DNA from: G965232465 sp965232465
GTDB lineage: Bacteria > Pseudomonadota > Alphaproteobacteria > JAQWUY01
Direction: 5' to 3'
Length of the DNA stretch: 64,000 nt
Assembly: GCA_965232465.1 (NCBI GenBank)
Contig: OZ246977.1
Location: 992,001 to 1,056,000, forward strand
The notes beneath the pieces are model-generated. The model was given only the letters and a program-made list of their open reading frames with translations. It did not search any database and had not been told where the DNA came from. This document shows positions 51,799 to 60,859 of this stretch, one piece after another. The translations under genes were made by a program, and so were the position numbers. How positions within the stretch are numbered: position 1 is the stretch's first letter; the number at the start of each line of letters is the position of its first letter.

Positions 51799-53109
51799 AT
51801 GAGTGAAGTACAATTATCAATAATTTTCTTGGGGGTATTGTTTATGTTCCTGTCTCTTGGGGTGTGGGTCGCATTGGCATTGACCGGTGCGGGTATCGTG
51901 GGGATGATGGTATTTACCCCCCGTCCCGTAGGCGATGCCATGATGATTTCGTTTTGGTCCGCATCGTCCGGGTGGGCGTTGACTGCTTTGCCATTATTTA
52001 TTTTGATGGGGGAAATTTTATTCAGAACCCGATTGTCTGAGGACTTGCTAAAAGGACTTTCCCCATGGTTGCGACGAATCCCCGGTGGGCTGTTGCACAC
52101 CAATATCTTGGGTAGTACCCTGTTTGCTGCGGTGTCCGGATCGTCCGCTGCGACCCTGTTGACCGTTGGTAAAATGTCCTTGCCAGAACTTAAAAAACAA
52201 GGATATCCCAGAAACTTGGCGTTGGGGACATTAGCGGGGGCATCTACTTTGGGACTTATGATACCGCCCTCGTTGACCTTGATTGTATATGGGGCAACCG
52301 TGAACGAATCGATTAATCAGTTATTTTTGGCGGGCGTGTTCCCTGGATTATTATTGTCCATTTTATTTATGGGATATGTGATTATTTGGTCCAAGTTAAA
52401 TAAGGACAAAATACCTGTTGATAACACCAAGATGTCATTTGCTGAAAATCTGAAAAATTCCAGTCGATTATTACCATTGGTGGCGGTGATTTTGGTGATT
52501 ATGATAAGTCTGTATGGGGGGTGGGCAACGGCAACCGAATCCGCATCCTTGGGGGTTGTGGGGGCGTTGTTAATTGCATGGCGTGAAAAGGCTTTAAGCT
52601 GGAAAAGTCTAAGTACCAGTTTTATGTCCGCCGCCCGTACCAGCAGTATGATTATCCTTATTTTAGTAGGGGCGAGTTTCTTATCCCTAACCATGGGATA
52701 CACAGGGATTCCACGCAAGGTGGCTGAAATGATTTCTGCGTGGCAGCTGACAAATTTTGAACTTATTTTGATTTTAATGGTGTTTTATTTGATTATTGGC
52801 TGTTTCTTGGATGGCATATCCACTATCGTATTGACCTTGCCCATTTTGGAACACACCATTCGTATGGCAGGCTTTAACCTTATCTGGTTTGGTATATTCG
52901 TAGTGATAATTGTAGAGGTTGCCCAAATCACCCCACCAGTGGGTTTTAACCTGTTTGTTATGAAGAGTTTAACAAAGGAAGGCATTGGTACCATTGCATG
53001 GGCGTCCCTGCCCATGTTTTTGATTATGATTGCCATGGTGTTTATTCTGTATGCATTCCCGGAAATTGCAACATTCTTACCCGAACAACAAGTGGAGTCT
53101 AAATTATGA
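51799..53109 (+). CDS. TRAP transporter large permease (DctM type)
   Basis: Transport-catalysing membrane subunit, 436 residues with about twelve helices. It has GSSAATLLTVGKMSLPELKKQGYPRNLALGTLAGASTLGLMIPPSLTLIVYG, the DctM hallmark, and a matching second half (DGISTIVLTLPI, EVAQITPPVGFNLFVMKSLT). Transport in this family is coupled to Na+ or H+; Na+ fits the nqr operon. Its stop overlaps the next gene by four bases. Confidence 0.93.
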   Translation: MSEVQLSIIFLGVLFMFLSLGVWVALALTGAGIVGMMVFTPRPVGDAMMISFWSASSGWALTALPLFILMGEILFRTRLSEDLLKGLSPWLRRIPGGLLHTNILGSTLFAAVSGSSAATLLTVGKMSLPELKKQGYPRNLALGTLAGASTLGLMIPPSLTLIVYGATVNESINQLFLAGVFPGLLLSILFMGYVIIWSKLNKDKIPVDNTKMSFAENLKNSSRLLPLVAVILVIMISLYGGWATATESASLGVVGALLIAWREKALSWKSLSTSFMSAARTSSMIILILVGASFLSLTMGYTGIPRKVAEMISAWQLTNFELILILMVFYLIIGCFLDGISTIVLTLPILEHTIRMAGFNLIWFGIFVVIIVEVAQITPPVGFNLFVMKSLTKEGIGTIAWASLPMFLIMIAMVFILYAFPEIATFLPEQQVESKL

Positions 53110-53828
53110 GCATAATACCTGTGCACCCCCGTATTGCACATGGTGGTGACCATGTGCAGGGGGTGAAATTGGGTATTGTTTTGTTGTCTACAATTAGCCC
53201 AAAAATCTTTGGCCACTTGGCACATGCCGGAACTTGGGGTTTTCCAGTACGATTGCGGTGTACAGACACCCCAATTGATACTGTGGATGATATATACAGA
53301 GCATTGGTGATTCAGGCAAAGGATTTGGTATCTGATGGGTGTCGTGCTATTGCCACAAATTATCGATTTTTATGCCCTTATCAAAGGGACTTTGCCACCA
53401 CCTTGGGCGTACCCTGTATTACCAGTGTATTATATCAATACTATATGGTACGGGCAGTGGTGCCCCAAAATAAAACCATTGCCATCATAACAACCCATAT
53501 GGATGTGCTCGACTCAGGTATGTTACAATCATTGGATATTCCAATAAATGTCCCTGTGGGAACTTTGGATACAGCGGGGGATGCGGGGGATAATAGACAA
53601 TGGACCATTACGAATATTATACAAATCGCTGATGATTTGTGCAATACGCATACAGACATCGGGGCGTTTTTGATGGAAAGTAACGATTTGTCCGCCTATT
53701 CCCATGCGGTGCATCACCACACGGGATTGCCTGTATATGATGTATATTCTCTTATCGATTGGTTTGGGCGTAGCCTACAACCGAAAAACTTTGGCATCCC
53801 CTGTACACACAGAGAATCCCATGTATAG
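53106..53828 (+). CDS. Asp/Glu-racemase-like protein lacking both catalytic cysteines
   Basis: A 240-residue member of the aspartate/glutamate racemase fold group (which includes hydantoin racemase, maleate isomerase and arylmalonate decarboxylase). Compared with the next gene, TTNCGFL reads TNYRFL, and FECTNLSPYS reads MESNDLSAYS. So both positions that hold the acid/base cysteines are changed, to Tyr and Ser. It is unlikely to racemise by the two-cysteine route. It may bind substrate, regulate or partner the paralogue, or do other chemistry. ATGA overlap with dctM and eight-base overlap with the paralogue. Confidence 0.8.
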   Translation: MSIIPVHPRIAHGGDHVQGVKLGIVLLSTISPKIFGHLAHAGTWGFPVRLRCTDTPIDTVDDIYRALVIQAKDLVSDGCRAIATNYRFLCPYQRDFATTLGVPCITSVLYQYYMVRAVVPQNKTIAIITTHMDVLDSGMLQSLDIPINVPVGTLDTAGDAGDNRQWTITNIIQIADDLCNTHTDIGAFLMESNDLSAYSHAVHHHTGLPVYDVYSLIDWFGRSLQPKNFGIPCTHRESHV

Positions 53829-54573
53829 TGCACCACACATGAAAGGCAATCGACATATGACACACATAGGTGGCGTACGATTGGGAATTTTAATGTTACA
53901 CAGTGTATTTCCCCGCATAGTCGGCGAAATGGGCAATGCCCAAACCTGGGATTTTCCCGTTCATTATACTGTTGTAAAAGGTGCTGATGTCAACAGCATC
54001 GTTGAAGATGATGCCCGTCGTTTGTACGATCTGTTTTTATCACATGCTAAAAAAATGGTGGCGGATGGGTGTACAGGGATTACCACAAATTGTGGATTTT
54101 TATCGGTGTTGCAACATCAGTTATCGGCGGATTTGGGGGTGCCGGTTGCCACCAGCTCACTGATGCAATATAATATGATAAAACAATTTTTACCAGCAGG
54201 GGGACAAGTAGGTATAGTTACCATTAACAAGGTGTCGTTAACCGATGCCCATTTGGCGTGTGTGGGCATCCCGTTGGACACCCCAATTGTGGGATTGGAA
54301 GGACGGCGGGAAATAAATCGTGTTATCTTAACCCCCGAAACAAAAATGGATGTGTATAAAGCCCAACAAGATGTTATTGATGCATCCCTTGAATTGATAC
54401 ATGGCAATAAAAACATATACGCTATATTGTTTGAGTGCACCAATTTAAGCCCTTATTCATATGCGGTGTCAGATGCTACCGGAGTACCTGTTTTTGACAT
54501 CTTTACCATGATTAAGTGGTTTGCAGCTGGCTTACAACCCAGACATTTTCACATGCCATACATGGGCATATAA
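53821..54573 (+). CDS. Asp/Glu-racemase-family enzyme
   Basis: A 250-residue racemase-fold protein keeping both catalytic cysteines (GITTNCGFL and ILFECTNLSPYS). Candidate activities are racemisation, cis-trans isomerisation or decarboxylation of a small dicarboxylate or amino acid; the sequence does not decide. Start at 53821 chosen because it overlaps the upstream stop and gives the same N-terminal length as the paralogue; 53839 and 53857 are alternatives. The two genes are tandem duplicates. Confidence 0.8.
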   Translation: MYSAPHMKGNRHMTHIGGVRLGILMLHSVFPRIVGEMGNAQTWDFPVHYTVVKGADVNSIVEDDARRLYDLFLSHAKKMVADGCTGITTNCGFLSVLQHQLSADLGVPVATSSLMQYNMIKQFLPAGGQVGIVTINKVSLTDAHLACVGIPLDTPIVGLEGRREINRVILTPETKMDVYKAQQDVIDASLELIHGNKNIYAILFECTNLSPYSYAVSDATGVPVFDIFTMIKWFAAGLQPRHFHMPYMGI

Positions 54574-54608
54574 TATATATACAAAGGTAAAACAAAAAAA
54601 CAAGAATT

Positions 54609-55865
54609 ATGACACAATACAAAAAACCAAACACTGCCCTTGTTATAGGGGGCGGTATAGTGGGATTGTCCACTGCCCTGTATTTACAACGCCAAGGGGT
54701 GCAGGTTACCCTTATTGAACGCCAACACATCGGGGCGGGGGCATCGTTTGGTAATGCGTGTATGTTAACAAATACTAGCATCATTCCTGTTGCCACCCCA
54801 GGATTAACAAGAAAGATACCTTTTTATTTAACCAATCCCGACAGTCCCCTACGGGTAACCAAGGGGCATTTGGCTAAAAACTTGCGTTGGTTTTTTAATT
54901 TCTGGCGGGGGGCGAACCACGATGCTCTGCGGTATCGGGCGAAATTATTAAATGGGTTATTATATGATGCCTATGAACAACATCAGGCTTTGGCGGATGG
55001 GACGGATGCGTCCCGATACTTGGTATACCGCCCCACCATAACCCCTTTTATGTCTGAAAAAAACAGAAATGCAGATGCTACTGTGTGGGACATTCGTAAA
55101 AAACTATGTGCGGGGATAACGGAATTGGACGATGGGGTATTACGGGAAAAAATGCCTGCTCTAAACCCTAAATGGACAAAATCGTATTTAATGTCTAATT
55201 ATGGCAGTGTATCAAATGCTGGGGCATATTTAAATGCCCTTAGTAATGTGTTCGAAAAAGCGGGAGGTACTTTGATATATTCCCCTGTTTTGGGATTTGA
55301 AACACAAAATGATACGGTGGTGGGTGTAACAACCAATCATGGTGTTAAAACCGCAGACACATATGCCATCTGTGCCGGTGTATACAGCCATCAGCTGTCC
55401 GAACAATTAGGCGACACTGTACCATTGGTGGCAGAAAGCGGATACCATATGGAAATTTGCAACCCGAACATAGAAATACAATATAATATTTTAAGTGGGG
55501 CACATGGTATGGCGATAACCAATGTCAAAAATGGGTTGCGGTGTACCATATTTGCCGAATATGCAGGGCTAAACGCCACCCCAAAATATGAAGATGCAGA
55601 CCGTATGATTCGCAAAAACTTAAAGGATTTATTGCCTGATTTACGCATAAAAGAGTGTACCTTGTGGCGTGGCGATCGCCCCAGCACCTCTGACAGTTTG
55701 CCGGTTATTGGCAGGGCATCCCAGTATGACAATGTATTTTATGGATTCGGACACCAACACATCGGTATGTCCGCCGGTCCCAAAACAGGGCGTATTCTGT
55801 CGCAGATTATATGTGGCACCCCCCCAAGTATCGACATCCAAGGATTCAGCGCAACACGATTTTAA
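54609..55865 (+). CDS. FAD-dependent D-amino-acid dehydrogenase-like oxidoreductase
   Basis: A 418-residue DAO-family flavoprotein related to DadA. FAD motif ALVIGGGIVGLSTALYLQRQG near the N-terminus with IERQHIGAGASFGNACM; a C-terminal GDRPSTSDSLPVIGRASQYDNVFYGFGHQHIGMSAGPKTGR closes the cofactor site. Expected reaction: oxidation of a D-amino or N-substituted amino acid to the 2-oxo acid, with electrons going to quinone. Last gene of the dctQM-racemase transcript, before the CRISPR array. Confidence 0.88.
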   Translation: MTQYKKPNTALVIGGGIVGLSTALYLQRQGVQVTLIERQHIGAGASFGNACMLTNTSIIPVATPGLTRKIPFYLTNPDSPLRVTKGHLAKNLRWFFNFWRGANHDALRYRAKLLNGLLYDAYEQHQALADGTDASRYLVYRPTITPFMSEKNRNADATVWDIRKKLCAGITELDDGVLREKMPALNPKWTKSYLMSNYGSVSNAGAYLNALSNVFEKAGGTLIYSPVLGFETQNDTVVGVTTNHGVKTADTYAICAGVYSHQLSEQLGDTVPLVAESGYHMEICNPNIEIQYNILSGAHGMAITNVKNGLRCTIFAEYAGLNATPKYEDADRMIRKNLKDLLPDLRIKECTLWRGDRPSTSDSLPVIGRASQYDNVFYGFGHQHIGMSAGPKTGRILSQIICGTPPSIDIQGFSATRF

Positions 55866-55933
55866 TGAGGAATGCTTAAATATAGTTAAATCTGACCTGC
55901 CCCCTTACATACGATTTGTTATTGTATCAGAGG

Positions 55934-56341
55934 TCCACACTTACACCCTTTAATAAAGTTTTGGGCATCCCTGAATGCGGATGCAAATCCGGCGTTGTTC
56001 CCACACTTACACCCTTTAATAAAGTTTTGGGCATCCGTAAAAACCCCCGAATGGCAGCCCCCCGTCCCACACTTACACCCTTTAATAAAGTTTTGGGCAT
56101 CGGATGTTGGTCTACACCGTTACAACGGTTGCCCACACTTACACCCTTTAATAAAGTTTTGGGCATCGGATGTTGGTCTACACCGTTACAACGGTTGCCC
56201 ACACTTACACCCTTTAATAAAGTTTTGGGCATCACCACCGCCGCTGAGCAGAAGCGGGATATTCCCACACTTACACCCTTTAATAAAGTTTTGGGCATCC
56301 CCGCACCCGGTTCCCCGGTGTGTCCTTTGCCCACACTTACA
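55934..56341. CRISPR. Orphan CRISPR array, 36-bp repeats and 30-bp spacers
   Basis: Six full 36-bp repeats start at 55934, 56000, 56066, 56132, 56198 and 56264, each ending GTTTTGGGCATC. A seventh at 56330 keeps only its first twelve bases (CCCACACTTACA). All six spacers are exactly 30 bp; spacers 3 and 4 are identical. The first repeat differs at its first base. A 36/30 geometry is usual for type II (also type V-A) systems, but no cas gene or anti-repeat is in the window, so type and direction are unknown. An IS3-family element begins inside repeat 7, and no repeat continues on its far side. Confidence 0.88.
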
Positions 56342-56421
56342 GAAGTGGCTCCCAAAAACTGGACAATGATTTAAGTTTCATTTATATTTCATTTATATAT
56401 AGAAATAAGGAGATTTATTAA

Positions 56422-56733
56422 ATGAGTAAAATACGGAAGAATTACCCTGCTAAATTCAAAAAAGAGGTTGTTTTGGCAGTATTGCGTGATGACACGCCGA
56501 TATCGGAATTATCGTCTCGTTTTGGAGTGCATGCTACGGTTATTCAAAGGTGGAAGCGAGAGGCTGTTTGCTCTATTGAGGCAGGATTTTCAGGCAATCT
56601 TGACAAACAAAAGCATGATAGCGAAGCCCATGTTAAAGAGCTTCATGCCAAGATAGGTCAATTGACGATTGAACGGGATTTTTTGTCGGACATTTCGGAT
56701 CGTTTAGGATTACAGGTTAAAAAAAAATGGTAA
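56422..56733 (+). CDS. IS3-family transposase OrfA
   Basis: A 103-residue DNA-binding protein: helix-turn-helix (LAVLRDDTPISELSSRFGVHATVIQRWKRE, about 20-50) and a leucine-zipper-like helix (VKELHAKIGQLTIERDFLSDI). It recognises the IS ends. A run of nine A (56719-56727) just before its stop is a likely -1 frameshift site giving the OrfAB transposase. AAGGAG lies upstream. Confidence 0.93.
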   Translation: MSKIRKNYPAKFKKEVVLAVLRDDTPISELSSRFGVHATVIQRWKREAVCSIEAGFSGNLDKQKHDSEAHVKELHAKIGQLTIERDFLSDISDRLGLQVKKKW

Positions 56734-57581
56734 ATTCTAATTCCCCCGATTTAAGTATTGTGCGTCAATGCGAGTTGCTTGGAATGAACCGTTCAAGTTA
56801 TTACTATCAATGTAAAGAAGAGAGTGATTTTAATGTGGAGTTGATGGAACAGATAGCCCAGCAACATTTACAAACGCCTTTTTATGGTGCGAGGCAAATG
56901 ATGCGTCATTTAATCCGCCAAGGCTATAAGGTCGGCAGAAAACGCATCCGCAGGCTGATGAAGGTACTGAGGCTAAAAGCAATTTACCAAGAGCCAAAAA
57001 CATCTACTATAAACCCGCAACATAAGGTGTATCCGTATTTGTTGAGAAACTTGGATATTAACCGTCCTAATCAGGTTTGGTGTACAGATATTACTTATAT
57101 CCCGATCAAACGAGGGTTTTTATATTTGGTTGCTGTTATGGATTGGTATAGTAGGAAGGTACTCTCATGGCGTTTATCTAATACGCTGGATAGTAGGTTT
57201 TGTGTTGAAGCGTTAAATGATGCTTTGGCAAAATACCCCACCCCAGAGATATTTAATACAGACCAAGGCAGTCAGTTTACTTCCCTTGATTTTACGGATA
57301 CCTTAAAAGATAATGGTATTCGTATATCTATGGATGGTAAAGGGTGTTGGAAGGATAATGTCATAATTGAAAGATTTTGGAAATCATTGAAGTATGAATG
57401 TGTTTATTTGCAAGCATTTACCAGCGGTGTAATGGCTAAGGAAAGCATAAGAAAATGGCTTAAATTTTACAACCAAGATAGACCCCATTCACATTTCGGT
57501 TTGACAACACCCGCAGAAACATATACAATGCATTCTCATGCAAAAGAAGTTCCGCCTACGGCTACACTTACTTTTACATGA
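56727..57581 (+). CDS. IS3-family transposase OrfB (DDE integrase domain)
   Basis: A 284-residue catalytic part with the N-terminal HTH_21-like block (YGARQMMRHLIRQGYKVGRKRIRRLMKVLRLKAIY) and the rve domain. The DDE triad is Asp in VWCTDITYIP, Asp in IFNTDQGSQFTS and Glu in VIIERFWKSLKYE. Overlaps orfA by seven bases in the -1 frame; expression is probably as an OrfAB fusion by slippage at the A9 run. Intact, so the element could be active. Confidence 0.95.
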   Translation: MVNSNSPDLSIVRQCELLGMNRSSYYYQCKEESDFNVELMEQIAQQHLQTPFYGARQMMRHLIRQGYKVGRKRIRRLMKVLRLKAIYQEPKTSTINPQHKVYPYLLRNLDINRPNQVWCTDITYIPIKRGFLYLVAVMDWYSRKVLSWRLSNTLDSRFCVEALNDALAKYPTPEIFNTDQGSQFTSLDFTDTLKDNGIRISMDGKGCWKDNVIIERFWKSLKYECVYLQAFTSGVMAKESIRKWLKFYNQDRPHSHFGLTTPAETYTMHSHAKEVPPTATLTFT

Positions 57582-57671
57582 GAATATACATATTTAACCA
57601 CATAAGTGAAGCTTAAAATAGGCTTAGTACTGTCCTAACAAAGGGGACCACCTCTAGATGATTTTATAACA

Positions 57672-58595
57672 TCAATTTTTTAATGATTTATATTTAGATA
57701 GCAAGCTTAACATATCGTTTTCATTTTTTTGTGCTGTGTCCACAATAAAGTTATGTATATGGCTTACGGTTGGGCTGGTTTGTGTATATGAATTGCGTGA
57801 AATGGTATAACAGCTCTTATTTTTAATAATATCAGGGGATATAATATCGTATTGTTCAGTGCTGAGAATATGGTTTAAAAATCCCAATCGGGCAAGGGCA
57901 ACCCCTTGTCCTTCATTGACAAAAAACATAATACTGGAAAAATCATCCAGACAATGTCCTTTGCATTTATCAATATCGAACTGTACCATATTCCCCCATT
58001 TTTTCCAATAATTTTTATGTCCTTCATATAATAAAATCGCTTGTTGTAAGTCCGCATATGTATGTATATTATGGTGCTGTAAATAGCCTTTTTTACAAAT
58101 AGGCACTTGTCTATCATCCATGAGAATACTATTTTTTGGTACAGATTCTGTATCTGTCCAGATTATGTCGATATCAACGGTAATGTCCGATTGGGCATTT
58201 GGGGTCGCATAGTAGACAATAATTTCAATGTCAGGAAAAGTATACCACAACTTGGGCAACAGCGGACTGAGCCAATATCTGCCAAATGTAGGGGTTACAC
58301 GAATCGTTACTGATTGGCGTTTATTACTGGTGATTTTATCAATAGTTTGATAGATATTATCAAAACTTTCCGTAACCGCTTCGTTCAGGATTCGCCCCGC
58401 ATCTGTCAATTCTATTTTTTTATTTTTTCGCAGGATTAAAGGGGTGTTTAAATCTAGCTCCAGTTTTTTAATTTGATGGCTAACCGCTGATTGCGATATG
58501 TGTATATCCGCCGCCGCCTTAGTAAAATTTTTATGCTTGGCAACACAGGCAAATATCTGTAATGCCCGTAACGAGAAAAAAGCATTATTTTTCAA
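57672..58595 (-). CDS. LysR-family transcriptional regulator
   Basis: A 307-residue LysR-type regulator, GcvA-like in its N-terminus: SLRALQIFACVAKHKNFTKAAADIHISQSAVSHQIKKLELDLNTPLILR is the winged helix-turn-helix, followed by a periplasmic-binding-type effector domain from about residue 90. The similarity to the GcvA subgroup and the nearby gcvPA gene make a glycine link possible. It lies 140 bases downstream of the ABC binding-protein gene on the same strand. The IS ends 16 bases from its stop. Confidence 0.9.
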   Translation of the reverse strand: MKNNAFFSLRALQIFACVAKHKNFTKAAADIHISQSAVSHQIKKLELDLNTPLILRKNKKIELTDAGRILNEAVTESFDNIYQTIDKITSNKRQSVTIRVTPTFGRYWLSPLLPKLWYTFPDIEIIVYYATPNAQSDITVDIDIIWTDTESVPKNSILMDDRQVPICKKGYLQHHNIHTYADLQQAILLYEGHKNYWKKWGNMVQFDIDKCKGHCLDDFSSIMFFVNEGQGVALARLGFLNHILSTEQYDIISPDIIKNKSCYTISRNSYTQTSPTVSHIHNFIVDTAQKNENDMLSLLSKYKSLKN

Positions 58596-58735
58596 ATAAA
58601 TATTCCCCTAATATGTGATATATGTACATTCCATTATTACAGCAATTTTATCAACTGTCAATAAAAATTATCCCCCCTGCATGCACAGAGAGGATATATT
58701 AAAGCTTACATGTGAATCCGTTTACTTCAATTCAT

Positions 58736-59995
58736 TTATTTGGCAATTGCCAAGCCTGTTGCATTGGCGATTTGTTGTGCCACATAATTTAGGGCATCTT
58801 GTGCGGATGTGTATTTACCATTCAAGTACTCATTTTGCACCGCTATCAAAATATCGCTGGCTTTACCACGGTGCTTCGTCCCACGGAATGGAATAATATC
58901 TTCTGATGTGGACAAAATTAAGTTCCAAATGTCCTGACCACCCCAGTATTCCATGCCTTGGTTGATGTAACTTGCTTTTAGTGCAGGTAAGTAAGATGGT
59001 ACAAGACCTTGGTTTTTCAACATGCTGACCTGTGCATCTTCGGTGGCAAGAGCGTATTTGATAAAGTCAAATGCTTGTTGTTTTTGTTTACTGCTGTTTA
59101 ACACAAATAATGCTGCCCCACCAAGGTTAGCCGCCCGGCGCCCCCCTTTTTCTGATGCGGGCATTTTAATCACGCCCCATTTGCCCGCCTGTTCGGGTGC
59201 CGCATCCCGAATTGATCCTTCGAACCACGCCCCATATATGGATCCTGCCACACGGTTTGCTTTAACAGATTGGATTTTATCATCCCACCCACCAGATACA
59301 ATGGTCTTAGAATCGACTAGCTTTTTAATGGTTTCAAGGGCGGTTACACAGCCCACTTGGTTGACACTGATAACCGTTTTACCATTTTGCTCGGCAAAAT
59401 AATTACAGCCATTTTGTTGTGAAATAATGCTAAAATAATTATCGCCACTGGCATAACTGGACATGGCCATCGATACCCGACCACGGGTGGCTTGTTTGAC
59501 TTTTTTACCTGCGGCGATAAAGTCGTCCCAAGTTTCAATATTGCTAGCATTCACGCCGGCTTTTTCAAATATATCCCGGCGGTAAAAGTATACAACTTGT
59601 CCAGAATCCCATGGAATGCCATAAATTTTATCATCTTTGTACAATTCTGTCCACTTATACGCAGGGAACGCCTCCAGCAAGTCTTTGGCTCCATATGTAT
59701 CCAATGATGCAAAACAATCGGGGAATTGCTGTAAATAGCGTTCTGCCTCAGAATTTTCAAGGCTGACCACATCGGGTAGGTTGATGCCCCCTGCGGCACA
59801 ACCAGCGGTAACCTGTTCGTATACAGGGTTATATCCCTTGTCAATAGCGTTTACCGATCCGCTGTAATTTTCCGCCACACCTTTTAGGGCATCGGCGGCA
59901 ATGTCCCAGCTCCATACTTCGATTGTATCTGCATGGGCGATGGATATAAAGGTGGATAATCCCACCCCAATGAGTGCTTTTAATTTCATATGCAT
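58736..59995 (-). CDS. ABC transporter substrate-binding protein (family 1)
   Basis: A 419-residue periplasmic binding protein with a signal peptide (MHMKLKALIGVGLSTFISIAHA). The family-1 fold of sugar and glycerol-phosphate binders is shown by LPDVVSLENSEAERYLQQFPDCF, YGIPWDSGQVVYFYRRDIFEKAGV and ETWDDFIAAGKKVKQAT. Substrate not known. Part of the set ATPase-permease-permease-binding protein, all minus strand, and separated by 51 bases from the permease. Confidence 0.9.
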   Translation of the reverse strand: MHMKLKALIGVGLSTFISIAHADTIEVWSWDIAADALKGVAENYSGSVNAIDKGYNPVYEQVTAGCAAGGINLPDVVSLENSEAERYLQQFPDCFASLDTYGAKDLLEAFPAYKWTELYKDDKIYGIPWDSGQVVYFYRRDIFEKAGVNASNIETWDDFIAAGKKVKQATRGRVSMAMSSYASGDNYFSIISQQNGCNYFAEQNGKTVISVNQVGCVTALETIKKLVDSKTIVSGGWDDKIQSVKANRVAGSIYGAWFEGSIRDAAPEQAGKWGVIKMPASEKGGRRAANLGGAALFVLNSSKQKQQAFDFIKYALATEDAQVSMLKNQGLVPSYLPALKASYINQGMEYWGGQDIWNLILSTSEDIIPFRGTKHRGKASDILIAVQNEYLNGKYTSAQDALNYVAQQIANATGLAIAK

Positions 59996-60046
59996 AATGA
60001 TTTCTCCTTTTATGTTGTCTATACTACAAATGATATATTTGGTCTG

Positions 60047-60859
60047 CTATTTCACAGACCCCTCGGTTATTCCTGATATGATAAAGCGTTGTAAGAACAG
60101 GAATAAAATAACAAATGGTATGGTCATCACCATAACCCCAGCCATCATACTTGCCCACTGGATACGGGTTAAGCCGATGAGCTTACCCAACACCACCGGG
60201 GCGGTCATGGAATCGGGCGTTTGTAAAATCAGCAACGGCCATAAATAATCATTCCATGAGGTCAAAAACAATAATATGCCCAATGATGCCAATGCGGGCA
60301 TCACCATGGGCAGAACCACTTTTATAAATAAATACCATTCTTTTGCCCCATCTATACGGGCGGCCTCAATTACTTCTGTGGGGTACATAGTGAATATTTG
60401 TCGCATAAAGAACACACCAAACGCACTTGCCAAATAAGGAATAAATACCCCAAAGATAGAATTTGACAGCTGTAATTCCCGCACCACAATAATATATTGT
60501 GGAATTAAGGTGGCAACAGGGGGGATGGTTAAAGTAAACATAATAAAGGCAAAAATAAATACTTTTCCCCGAAAGCAAAACTTTGCCAACGCATACCCCG
60601 CCATAGCACATAATGCCAACCCACATACTGCATACAAGGACGATATAATCGCACTATTTTTTAACGATAGCAAAAAATTATATTTACTTTGCAAGGTGGC
60701 AAAATTGTTTAAAAATTGTTTTCCTGGCAATAAGGGGATGGTTTCCATATACAGGGTGTTTTCACCATGGGTGGCAAATATTACCATTAACCATAAGGGG
60801 GCAAGCCACACAGCGGATACGATAATCATAATACTGTTTAGGGCAATTTGTTTAATCAT
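60047..60859 (-). CDS. ABC sugar-type permease (MalG/UgpE type)
   Basis: A 270-residue inner-membrane permease with about six helices. The EAA loop is EVIEAARIDGAKEWYLFIKVVLPMVMPALASLGILLFLTSWNDYLWPL. Start at 60859 set by the eight-base overlap with the upstream permease stop; the longer frame lies inside that gene. Works with the MalF-type partner. Confidence 0.92.
   Translation of the reverse strand: MIKQIALNSIMIIVSAVWLAPLWLMVIFATHGENTLYMETIPLLPGKQFLNNFATLQSKYNFLLSLKNSAIISSLYAVCGLALCAMAGYALAKFCFRGKVFIFAFIMFTLTIPPVATLIPQYIIVVRELQLSNSIFGVFIPYLASAFGVFFMRQIFTMYPTEVIEAARIDGAKEWYLFIKVVLPMVMPALASLGILLFLTSWNDYLWPLLILQTPDSMTAPVVLGKLIGLTRIQWASMMAGVMVMTIPFVILFLFLQRFIISGITEGSVK

Larger units (their letters stand above)
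56341..57655 (+). mobile_element. IS3-family insertion sequence
   Basis: About 1.3 kb bounded by imperfect inverted ends: left AGAAGTGGCTCCC...GGACAATG at 56341, right complement AGAGGTGGTCCCC...GGACAGTA ending at 57655. It carries overlapping orfA and orfB in the IS3 arrangement. The left end lies inside CRISPR repeat 7. No matching target duplication is seen at the two sides (TAC against AGA), which fits a deletion or recombination after insertion. End positions are accurate to a few bases. Confidence 0.85.

Noticed and set aside
55866..55933. tracrRNA or leader next to the CRISPR array
   Set aside because: Only 68 bases lie between the upstream gene and repeat 1; no sequence complementary to the repeat is seen there.
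55916..56374. Overlapping open frames on both strands with a repeated peptide across the CRISPR region
   Set aside because: The 66-bp repeat-plus-spacer period is a multiple of three, so frames stay open by arithmetic. No ribosome binding site or protein-like composition.
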